Part shown: positions 1 through 5,199 of the stretch, piece by piece
Layout: every line of letters begins with the position of its first letter
Position numbering within the stretch: position 1 is the stretch's first letter
Assembly (NCBI GenBank): GCA_036502005.1
Contig: DASXZH010000031.1
Location: 1-7,151 of the forward strand
Reading direction: 5' to 3'
DNA: 7,151 bases
Origin: DASXZH01 sp036502005
GTDB taxonomy: Bacteria > Armatimonadota > Fimbriimonadia > Fimbriimonadales > Fimbriimonadaceae
Made by a program: the position numbers and the translations under genes
Notes under the pieces: model-generated
Told to the model about the DNA's origin: nothing
Database searches by the model: none
The model's input: the letters and a program-made list of their open reading frames with translations, nothing else

Positions 1-106
1 TCGCTGCACCCAATTTAACCGCACGCCGCGTCCGGCGCATGTCGCCTAACATGACACGGCCGAATTGATGCTCAGCCCATTCCTTGGACTCCATCGTTAA
101 TCCCAT
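1..106 (-). CDS. IS4-family (Tn5-like) transposase, N-terminal fragment, 3' end beyond window
   Basis: Only the first 35 codons are present. The frame carries EWAEHQFGRVMLGDMRRTRR from residue 9, followed by AVKLGAA. This matches the start of Tn5-type transposases, whose N-terminal DNA-binding domain (Tnp_DNA_bind) has the pattern W-A-x(3)-F-G-x(2)-x-L-G-D-x-R-R-T-x-R. In that family this segment contacts the transposon end. I chose ATG at 106 because a strong GGAGGG lies 7 nt upstream. An in-frame ATG at 121 has no such site, and ATG at 94 would remove four residues before the domain. The DDE catalytic core would lie to the left of the window, so activity cannot be judged. Confidence 0.8.
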   Translation of the reverse strand, partial: MGLTMESKEWAEHQFGRVMLGDMRRTRRAVKLGAA

Positions 107-113
107 TTGCACA

Positions 114-119
114 CCCTCC
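114..119 (-). promoter_or_regulatory. Ribosome binding site of the transposase
   Basis: Minus-strand GGAGGG lies 7 nt before the ATG at 106. It decides between the in-frame ATGs at 121, 106 and 94. Confidence 0.7.
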
Positions 120-162
120 ATGGCATGCCGCCAAAGGCAAGAACGAACCACTACCCTATGAA

Positions 163-181
163 AAATGTGTATAACGACAAG
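163..181 (-). repeat. Putative IS outer-end terminal repeat containing a DnaA-box sequence
   Basis: Minus strand reads CTTGTCGTTATACACATTT. TTATACACA (minus 174-166) is a perfect match to the DnaA-box consensus TTATNCACA, as is also true of the IS50 outside end. Position in front of the transposase start and similarity to the IS50 end support a terminal repeat. The partner end is not in the window. Confidence 0.6.
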
Positions 182-287
182 CCCGGAAGGAGAGGTCGGT
201 GAGTCCGCGAACCGGGTGAGGCGCGAGCCTACTGCTCGGAAATAAACCTTAAATGGATGGCTATGGGGCAGCGGGAGAGGTTATAAG

Positions 288-333
288 ATCGGACTAGGCG
301 CGTGAAACGTGCGGGAAACCGCGCCTAACCGAT
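288..333. terminator. Large inverted repeat just past the caspase-like gene; possible terminator or structured RNA
   Basis: ATCGG (288-292) pairs with CCGAT (329-333), and TAGGCGCG (295-302) pairs with CGCGCCTA (320-327), giving 5 + 8 bp with a small internal loop and a 17-nt apical loop. On the minus strand it starts only 5 nt after the TAG stop at 338-340, where a terminator would be expected, but what follows is CTTATAACC rather than a U-run, so a standard intrinsic terminator is doubtful. On the plus strand an alternative fold exists: GTGCGG-GAAA-CCGCGC (309-324), a 6-bp stem with one G-U pair closed by a GNRA tetraloop. Confidence 0.4.
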
Positions 334-337
334 AGAC

Positions 338-2383
338 CTAAAATCTGGCGTCGGAAGCCATGTTCGTCGGAACTGGCAAACTGGGTGATTGGTTGCTCGA
401 ACCACCGGCGCTTCCCGTATCGCCTCGTCGCATCTTATAGAAAAGAGCCCAGCCGAAATCCAGAATCGGAGTTCGGTTCGAGCGAATATCTTTCATCGTC
501 GCTACAAAGCCGTTGGTAAACAAACCAACTTGCTTGCCATCGGCGTTGATCGAGTAGATATTCTCGCCAGGCAAGGTCGCTTGCATCTGCGAGATCGAAC
601 CTACCAAAGGCGTTTCGCTGCCAAAGAAGTGGCCATCTACGATCGGCCGGTTTGCCTGATAGAAAGCGAAGATCCGCGCGCCTTTCAGCATGAACGACCG
701 GTAAATATCGTCCTTACTAATCATCGTGCTGGAGTCGCTAGTCGTATCTGTGTCCACGCCGGCCAGGTAGTCCTTGCCGTCGATGTTGGTGCCAACGCCG
801 GTGAAGTAGATGAACACGGTGCCCTTATCGGGAACCCTGGAACTCAAGGCGTTTACGGTAGCTGCGATCTGGGCAGCGGTGGCGTTGATCACGACTTCGA
901 TGTTCTGGTCCAAATAACCGCCGTCGGTGATCAACGACTGCCGCATAAGCTGTGCATCGTCTGCTGCGTAGGGGAGCGCGCCGTCCGGCGTTTTGCTTTC
1001 GCTGTTACCGATGATAAGCGCATACTTGTCGCCCATGGTTGGCACAGCACCCAGCACAGAGTTGGCGGTCGGTGCAGACTTACCTTTTGCAATCTCCTTC
1101 GGAGCGACGGGAACGACGAGCCCGCTCGTTGTGATCGGGGTGCTTGCGGTGGCTTCGTCTTTCTTATCGCGGTCCTTTCGGTGTTTCTTCTGCTTCTTGC
1201 TCGGAGTTTGCTCTGCCGGAGTTGGAGCCGATGTTACAGTTGCCGGCGTTTGAGTTGTATCCTGGGTTGTGGCCACCGTTGCCGTGGGGGATGTTACAGC
1301 GGGAACGGCTACAGCGGGAGTTGGGATCGTTGAAGCCGACGTAGCCGGTGTTTGGGGTGCGGTTACAGGTGCCTGGACAGCAGAACTCTTAGGCGCATTT
1401 ACCGTTACCGTAGTCGAAGGCGTAGCTTTTGCTGGAGCCGTCCAAAGATTAAGAGGCTGAGGTGTGGGCGTCGCCGGGCTCTTAACCGTTGCAAAAACTG
1501 GCTTCACTTCAGGCTCGGTTGTTGCGATCGGAGCGGCCGGAATCTTGGCGGTTGTTAGTGCCTCAGCCGGCTTCGTCGAAGAAGCCTTAGGCATCTGTGA
1601 AGCGGGCTGGGCATTCAGCTTCACCAATGGTTTCACATCAGGATCGGTTGAAGCGATCGGCGCGGCGGGAATCTTAGTCGTCTGAGCCTTGGCACTCGCT
1701 TTTGGTAGCGACGTAATCCGCTTTGAATTCTTCTTGACAACGGGTTTCACATCAGGATCCGTAGAAGCGACAGGCGCTTCGGAAATCGCTGGCGTCGGGG
1801 CAGTGTGAGCCTTCTGTGTTGGCTGGCTCTTCTTTGTGGGAGCCGGTGTAGGCGCGCCGTAAACCTTGGCGGGAGGGGGCAACTGGGAAACGAGGGCTTG
1901 GTCGTCATCAGCGATACCCTTGGTATCGACCTTCCAGTTCAAAGCTCCAATCGTGTTGTACTCTTGGCCTAACTCTTCGCGCTTTACTGTCTCTCCAAGC
2001 AAAACATAGGTCTCATCAAGAAAGAAGAAAGCTTCCGCCGAATACTGCTTGTTGTTCAGCTGCATCTCGAACTCTGCCGCAGCCTGTTTGAGCATGCCGG
2101 TTCGACTTGCGCCCGTCATCTCCAGCGATTCTTTTAGTCCGCAATAGGCAGCAAGGAAATCTGGCGTGTAGGCCGGGCGGTGATAGGAATAGAGACCGCC
2201 GCCGGAGGCTTTGGACATGTCGCCGTGCTTCGCTTGAGATGCCTGCAGGAAGTCGGCGCGTGCATCGGCCCATTTGCTGGCCTTTGCCGCATCGATTCCA
2301 GCTTCGTAAAAATTCTTCCAGGATTGGGCGCCCGCCGCTGCAGTAAGTGTGGTCGCTAACGCCAAGATAATCAGTCGCTTCAT
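338..2383 (-). CDS. Exported caspase-like (peptidase C14 fold) protein with catalytic residues lost and a Pro/Thr/Ala repeat linker
   Basis: 681 aa. Residues 1-19 form a Sec signal peptide (MKRL, hydrophobic run, AGA before QS). Residues 22-135 are mostly helical and TPR-like in feel (FYEAGIDAAKASKWADARADF). About 170-445 is a disordered Pro/Thr/Ala/Val linker holding three copies of an APIASTDPDVKP motif and a basic stretch, KKQKKHRKDRDKK, at 396-408. Residues 452-650 resemble the caspase/metacaspase fold: KYALIIGNSE, LPYAADDAQLM, GTVFIYFTG, and a late strand IFAFYQANRP. In active relatives the strand ends YxSGHG and the later one D-A-C-R. Here these read YFTGVG (His to Val530) and Q-A-N-R (Cys to Asn578), so proteolysis is not expected. 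A scaffold or binding role is inferred. The start is supported by AGGG 7 nt upstream and the signal peptide. Nothing in the context assigns a pathway. Confidence 0.85.
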   Translation of the reverse strand: MKRLIILALATTLTAAAGAQSWKNFYEAGIDAAKASKWADARADFLQASQAKHGDMSKASGGGLYSYHRPAYTPDFLAAYCGLKESLEMTGASRTGMLKQAAAEFEMQLNNKQYSAEAFFFLDETYVLLGETVKREELGQEYNTIGALNWKVDTKGIADDDQALVSQLPPPAKVYGAPTPAPTKKSQPTQKAHTAPTPAISEAPVASTDPDVKPVVKKNSKRITSLPKASAKAQTTKIPAAPIASTDPDVKPLVKLNAQPASQMPKASSTKPAEALTTAKIPAAPIATTEPEVKPVFATVKSPATPTPQPLNLWTAPAKATPSTTVTVNAPKSSAVQAPVTAPQTPATSASTIPTPAVAVPAVTSPTATVATTQDTTQTPATVTSAPTPAEQTPSKKQKKHRKDRDKKDEATASTPITTSGLVVPVAPKEIAKGKSAPTANSVLGAVPTMGDKYALIIGNSESKTPDGALPYAADDAQLMRQSLITDGGYLDQNIEVVINATAAQIAATVNALSSRVPDKGTVFIYFTGVGTNIDGKDYLAGVDTDTTSDSSTMISKDDIYRSFMLKGARIFAFYQANRPIVDGHFFGSETPLVGSISQMQATLPGENIYSINADGKQVGLFTNGFVATMKDIRSNRTPILDFGWALFYKMRRGDTGSAGGSSNQSPSLPVPTNMASDARF
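1493..1789 (-). repeat. Three degenerate direct repeats inside the caspase-like gene linker
   Basis: The encoded units are EAPVASTDPDVKPVV (about residues 202-216), IPAAPIASTDPDVKPLV (238-254) and IPAAPIATTEPEVKPVF (281-297), spaced about 38 and 43 residues apart. The spacers share LPKAS/MPKAS and TTKIP/TTAKIP elements, so the repeat unit is roughly 40 residues. Aspartates change together to glutamates in the third copy (TDPDV to TEPEV). Similarity is visible at the DNA level too, e.g. TTTCACATCAGGATC at about 1630 and 1745, which suggests internal duplication. Confidence 0.75.
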
Positions 2384-2390
2384 ATTATTT

Positions 2391-2394
2391 CCCT
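2391..2394 (-). promoter_or_regulatory. Ribosome binding site of the caspase-like gene
   Basis: Minus-strand AGGG in GATAGGGAAATAATATG, 7 nt before the ATG at 2383. It supports that start together with the signal peptide that follows. Confidence 0.65.
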
Positions 2395-2431
2395 ATCGCC
2401 CGAACTTGTGAACCTGAGGAACCCCTTCGAA

Positions 2432-2458
2432 ATTGCCCGTGTTGGAGGGTTGGGCAAT
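2432..2458. repeat. Inverted repeat ATTGCCC / GGGCAAT in the divergent intergenic region
   Basis: ATTGCCC (2432-2438) and GGGCAAT (2452-2458) are perfect 7-bp complements around a 13-nt spacer. On the minus strand it would lie in the leader of the caspase-like gene, about 50-75 nt before its ATG. It could be a leader hairpin or a protein binding site; the sequence alone does not decide. Confidence 0.5.
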
Positions 2459-2486
2459 GTAGAATTAGTCTTTCGGCCATATCCAA

Positions 2487-2516
2487 AGTTTTTATCGGCG
2501 AAACCCGGTAAAAACT
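2487..2516. repeat. 30-bp palindrome with 12-bp stem in the divergent intergenic region
   Basis: AGTTTTTA (2487-2494) pairs perfectly with TAAAAACT (2509-2516). Inside them TCGG (2495-2498) pairs with CCGG (2505-2508) with one G-U pair, leaving a six-base loop CGAAAC. The T-run precedes and the A-run follows the GC core on both strands, the wrong order for an intrinsic terminator. It lies about 60-90 bp upstream of the proposed promoter of the peptidase gene, so it would not be in that transcript. An operator, or a hairpin in the leader of the leftward gene, are the options I consider plausible. Confidence 0.55.
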
Positions 2517-2573
2517 CTAGGGAGATTGCTGAAGTGGTGTGGAACGGGACCGCGCCAACTAGCTAAAACACGA

Positions 2574-2582
2574 TGATATAAT
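2574..2582 (+). promoter_or_regulatory. Extended -10 promoter (TGATATAAT) of the S9 peptidase gene
   Basis: TGA-TATAAT is a perfect extended -10 element (TGn plus consensus hexamer at 2577-2582). No good -35 is seen at the usual distance, which extended -10 promoters tolerate. Transcription would begin near 2589, after the in-frame ATG at 2581, so this promoter and that ATG are not compatible as a pair. Confidence 0.55.
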
Positions 2583-4350
2583 GCGTTGCACGAGGACAAG
2601 GTTGGAATCCAAACGCTATTGCTCGAAACGGCTAGAAGGCCCGCATTGGTGCTTCTTACTGATACTCCTAATGTGCCTATACGGCTGTAGCAGGAAAACC
2701 CAGGCTCACATTTCAGTTTCTGAGCCGTTGGCCTTCTTGTTAAAGCAATATCCAAACCCCGTTAGTATGTCTCCGGATCAAAAGCTAATTCTCCTAAAGA
2801 CAAAAGGGGAAAAATCATTTACGTTAGAAATACTTACTGCAGAAACTAGACGCCGGGTCGCTACCATATCTTCTTTCAATAGTCAACTGTCGCTCACGTG
2901 GCGGCCCTTCGCTCAAGAGATTTTTTTCGTAGCTGACCAACTTGGGGATCGCAACTATCGATTGTTCCGCTGGAAATTCTTGCTTTCAAATCCTGAGCCA
3001 GTGAGTACTCCTCCAATACATACCGCTGCCCCTCCCATGCGCTGGTCTCCCGATGGGAAATGTTTGATTCTCTACGTCGGGGGAGAAGACGATGGCCAAC
3101 TTTTGTCGTTAGATTGGACCAAGCAAGCTAGCCCAAGGTCACAGATAATTGGGGAAGCGCGCTGCGATCGAGATTTTGAGGTTAGCGAAACGGGAACACG
3201 ACTCGCTTGGGTGCACAAGGACGACTTTAACGAAGTCGACATCGCTCAGGTGAGTAACCTGTCGCACCGACGATTTTGGAAGACAGAAGCGAGGCTTGAT
3301 CTTGGCGGAGAAGTGAATGACCTTGCTTGGAGTGGGGACGGGTTAGTATTATCCACGGTCCGAAAAGCGTCGGATCAGTTCTTTTCTTTATTTCAAACAT
3401 CTTTACAGAATAAGAGGACAACGAAGGTAGTGTCTAAGGCATGCGACATCGTTGAGCCACGAGCCTTGGTTCGGCCGTACGTTGCATTTGGCCTCTCCGC
3501 CGCTGGAATTAACACTTTAGTCCTCAAGAACCTCTCGACGGGTAAAGAGCGCACCCTGGCTCCCGACCTAGACTCCGCCATCGTCTCTGTCTCCCCCAAC
3601 GGAAAGAGGATCGTTTGCTTGTGTTCATCAGTTAAACAGGTCCCGGCGCTGGTGTCGTTTAACATTGATTCAAAGTTCCCAACGCCGATTTTCCGTCGCA
3701 CAGAACCGTATGAGGAAACCAAGCCCACCTCAGTAGCACCTCGGAACAAAGAGGGAGTTCCCGTGAATACATTTGTGTGGAAGTCAGGCTCTAAATTGGT
3801 GATTTTTGTTCACGGTGGACCTCATCTATGCGAGCGTCCCCTTATGGACGCTAGGAGGCAGTTTTTAATAGATCAAGGCTTTACGTGCGCTGTTGTTAAC
3901 TACAGAGGCTCCTCAGGCTTCGGACGAACCTACGAGAAAGAGGAAGATTTGCGCAAACAATCAGAGGACGTGGCCACTGTTGCGAGATGGCTTCAGAATA
4001 AGTTAAGTATCCCTCCCAGTTCGATCACGATTGTAGGGGAAAGTTCCGGTGCAAGCGTCGCCATTGAAGCGGCAAAAAGTTTTCCGGTTGGGCGCTTGGT
4101 GCTTCTCTCGGCGGTGGACTTGGGAGAACTATGGCCGCCAACCGTACCCGAACCACAAATTTTAGCATTCCAGGGTGCAGAGGATCCCCTTACGCTGCCT
4201 GAAGAAGCGAAGCAGCGGATAGTGAAAGTCTTTGGGAGCAGCGTCTTCGATCGAAACGACAACAGTTTTAATGTGATGCCGAATGAGGGCCACCAATTTC
4301 GCAGCTCTGGGGCTTGGGCACGGGTGTTTGCCGGTATCGCTTCCGATTAA
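2581..4350 (+). CDS. Lipoprotein S9-family (prolyl oligopeptidase/acylaminoacyl-peptidase-like) serine peptidase; real start probably TTG 2602
   Basis: 589 aa from ATG 2581, or 582 from TTG 2602 (numbers below use the ATG). A basic n-region (ESKRYCSKR) precedes a hydrophobic core WCFLLILLMCLYGC with a lipobox-like LYGC, so Cys36 is the likely lipidated residue. Residues about 50-370 look like a beta-propeller of PD40/TolB type, with SPDQKLILL (64), WSPDGKCLIL (155) and SPNGKRIVCL (338). Residues 395-589 form an alpha/beta hydrolase: HGGP oxyanion region at 411-414, NYRGSSGFG at 440-448, nucleophile motif GESSG with Ser488, Asp535 in GAEDP, and His571 in NEGHQF. The full Ser-Asp-His triad is present, so an active oligopeptidase is likely. 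The family cleaves short peptides; the substrate here is unknown. The stop lies 6 bp from the convergent pseudopilin gene. Confidence 0.9.
   Translation: MRCTRTRLESKRYCSKRLEGPHWCFLLILLMCLYGCSRKTQAHISVSEPLAFLLKQYPNPVSMSPDQKLILLKTKGEKSFTLEILTAETRRRVATISSFNSQLSLTWRPFAQEIFFVADQLGDRNYRLFRWKFLLSNPEPVSTPPIHTAAPPMRWSPDGKCLILYVGGEDDGQLLSLDWTKQASPRSQIIGEARCDRDFEVSETGTRLAWVHKDDFNEVDIAQVSNLSHRRFWKTEARLDLGGEVNDLAWSGDGLVLSTVRKASDQFFSLFQTSLQNKRTTKVVSKACDIVEPRALVRPYVAFGLSAAGINTLVLKNLSTGKERTLAPDLDSAIVSVSPNGKRIVCLCSSVKQVPALVSFNIDSKFPTPIFRRTEPYEETKPTSVAPRNKEGVPVNTFVWKSGSKLVIFVHGGPHLCERPLMDARRQFLIDQGFTCAVVNYRGSSGFGRTYEKEEDLRKQSEDVATVARWLQNKLSIPPSSITIVGESSGASVAIEAAKSFPVGRLVLLSAVDLGELWPPTVPEPQILAFQGAEDPLTLPEEAKQRIVKVFGSSVFDRNDNSFNVMPNEGHQFRSSGAWARVFAGIASD
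2592..2595 (+). promoter_or_regulatory. Ribosome binding site favouring the TTG start at 2602
   Basis: GAGG, 6 nt before TTG at 2602, in CACGAGGACAAGGTTG. The ATG at 2581 has no purine-rich site before it. With transcription starting near 2589, this site and the TTG would form a very short leader. Confidence 0.5.
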
Positions 4351-4356
4351 AATTAC

Positions 4357-5148
4357 CTATGGCCACTGGCCGGTCCCACTTCTGCTCCATTCTTTGGGTG
4401 AGTTCAGCAACTCTGAAACAGTAACAGCTTTCGCGTGGCCGTCGCAAAACGCTGTGACGTTCCTAGCCCTTGGGTCCGCTGACTGATTCATGGAAGACTT
4501 CTGGTAAGTGGCACTGTAAATACCGTTAATCGAGATGACCGCCCCCAGGCCACCACTGTCAAATATACTAAGGGCTATATCATTCCCGGGAAATCCCTGG
4601 TTGAGAAGCCAGTCGTATGTTTCCGTAAGGTGGATGCACTGGGAAGGATTAGCCACTTCTGTAGTTGAGCAAGGAAGCTTGGTCGGACTAATACCTGTGG
4701 GACCGTACCATTGAACGAGATCGTCTGAAACTCCCCAGGATGATATAACTCCAAACTGGTAGCTGTTTCCGATTTGGGATTTAAAGGGCTCTCCTGGATC
4801 AAAAAACACCTTAGGTAAGTCGTCCGCCAACGCCTGTCCCGATGCGCCATGTCCCTCAACGGGGGAAATATAATTGGAAACCTGCTGGGTCCAATACCGG
4901 AGAGGATCTCCGTACGAATGAGTTTGACTGTCGTATCCGGCAAAATACACAGCGAACATGTCGTCATAGTCCCCGCTGTACAGCGCGCTTGCCACCGACA
5001 GTTGCCGGATATTGGACATAGCGGTTGCTTTGTTTGCCTCCTGTTTTGCTCTACCGAGAACTGGGAAAAGCACTGCCAGCAAAATTGATAGTATAGCTAC
5101 TACTACGAGAAGCTCGATAAGGCTAAATGCCCTTCTTACGTTTCGCAT
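4357..5148 (-). CDS. Type II secretion/type IV pilin-like pseudopilin (prepilin N-terminal methylation domain)
   Basis: 263 aa. The short basic leader MRNVRRA is followed by FSLIELLVVVAILSILLAV, the class III prepilin signal. Prepilin peptidase would cut between Ala7 and Phe8 and methylate Phe8; Glu12 is the conserved +5 glutamate. Ala instead of Gly at -1 is tolerated in the family. The helix continues into ALYSGDYDDMFAVYF (55-69), a form frequent in Armatimonadota pseudopilins, then a beta-rich globular domain and a C-terminal NVTAFCDGHAKAV motif (230-242) like the DG motif of DUF1559-type and related proteins. The histidine expected about ten residues before DG is not present. Such proteins assemble into inner-membrane pseudopili for secretion. 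It stands alone, with no other secretion gene in the window. No ribosome binding site precedes the ATG; the transcript may be leaderless. Confidence 0.88.
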   Translation of the reverse strand: MRNVRRAFSLIELLVVVAILSILLAVLFPVLGRAKQEANKATAMSNIRQLSVASALYSGDYDDMFAVYFAGYDSQTHSYGDPLRYWTQQVSNYISPVEGHGASGQALADDLPKVFFDPGEPFKSQIGNSYQFGVISSWGVSDDLVQWYGPTGISPTKLPCSTTEVANPSQCIHLTETYDWLLNQGFPGNDIALSIFDSGGLGAVISINGIYSATYQKSSMNQSADPRARNVTAFCDGHAKAVTVSELLNSPKEWSRSGTGQWP

Positions 5149-5153
5149 AGTTA

Positions 5154-5162
5154 AGTATAACA
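5154..5162 (-). promoter_or_regulatory. Extended -10 promoter (TGTTATACT) of the pseudopilin gene, probable leaderless start
   Basis: Minus strand reads TGTTATACT-TAACT-ATG. The hexamer TATACT (5159-5154) differs from TATAAT by one base and carries an upstream TGT. The start codon lies 5 nt after the hexamer, so transcription would begin at or next to the A of the ATG at 5148. No Shine-Dalgarno-like purine tract is present. A second minus-strand TATAAT at 5196-5191 could give a 5' leader of about 35 nt instead, but has no good -35. Confidence 0.45.
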
Positions 5163-5167
5163 GTAAC

Positions 5168-5195
5168 TGGTCACGAAAAAATGACGTAATATTAT
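5168..5195 (+). promoter_or_regulatory. Candidate promoter of the tandem thioredoxin gene
   Basis: TGGTCA (5168-5173, 4 of 6 matches to the -35 consensus), a 16-bp spacer, then TATTAT (5190-5195, 5 of 6 matches to -10). The ATG at 5200 begins only 4 nt after the -10, so the message would start at about the start codon. AT-rich sequence gives alternative registers, hence the low confidence. Confidence 0.35.
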
Positions 5196-5199
5196 ATGG

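Larger units (their letters stand above)
1..181 (-). mobile_element. IS4-family (IS50/Tn5-like) insertion sequence, one end, truncated by window edge
   Basis: Two signals agree. The minus-strand reading frame at 1-106 encodes a Tn5-type transposase N-terminal DNA-binding segment. About 60 bp upstream of its start, minus strand 181-163 reads CTTGTCGTTATACACATTT, which resembles the 19-bp outside end of IS50 (CTGACTCTTATACACAAGT): it shares the leading CT and the whole TTATACACA core. I therefore place the outer boundary near 181. The other end and the target duplication lie outside the window, so the exact boundary and intactness are unproven. The element sits downstream of the stop codon of the caspase-like gene and does not interrupt a recognisable gene. 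Confidence 0.72.

Noticed and set aside
288..333. Group II intron domain V because of the GAAA-capped stem
   Set aside because: The AGC catalytic triad, the two-base bulge and the conserved 34-nt layout are missing, and no reverse transcriptase is nearby.
389..1333. Long open frame (314 codons) on the plus strand opposite the caspase-like gene
   Set aside because: It is antisense to a well-supported coding frame, has Arg/Cys/Gly-biased composition typical of a reverse-strand shadow of Ala/Thr/Pro codons, and shows no motif or ribosome binding site.
2487..2516. Rho-independent terminator or known riboswitch
   Set aside because: The T-run comes before and the A-run after the GC stem on both strands, so there is no U-tail. 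No conserved riboswitch core (c-di-GMP, cobalamin, fluoride, glycine) can be read around it.
2581..2583. ATG 2581 as the certain start of the S9 peptidase
   Set aside because: It has no ribosome binding site and overlaps an extended -10 promoter; TTG 2602 is better supported, though the long form is kept in the coordinates for safety.
4575..4967. 130-codon alternate frame inside the pseudopilin gene
   Set aside because: It overlaps a strongly supported prepilin frame on the same strand and shows no domain or start signal.
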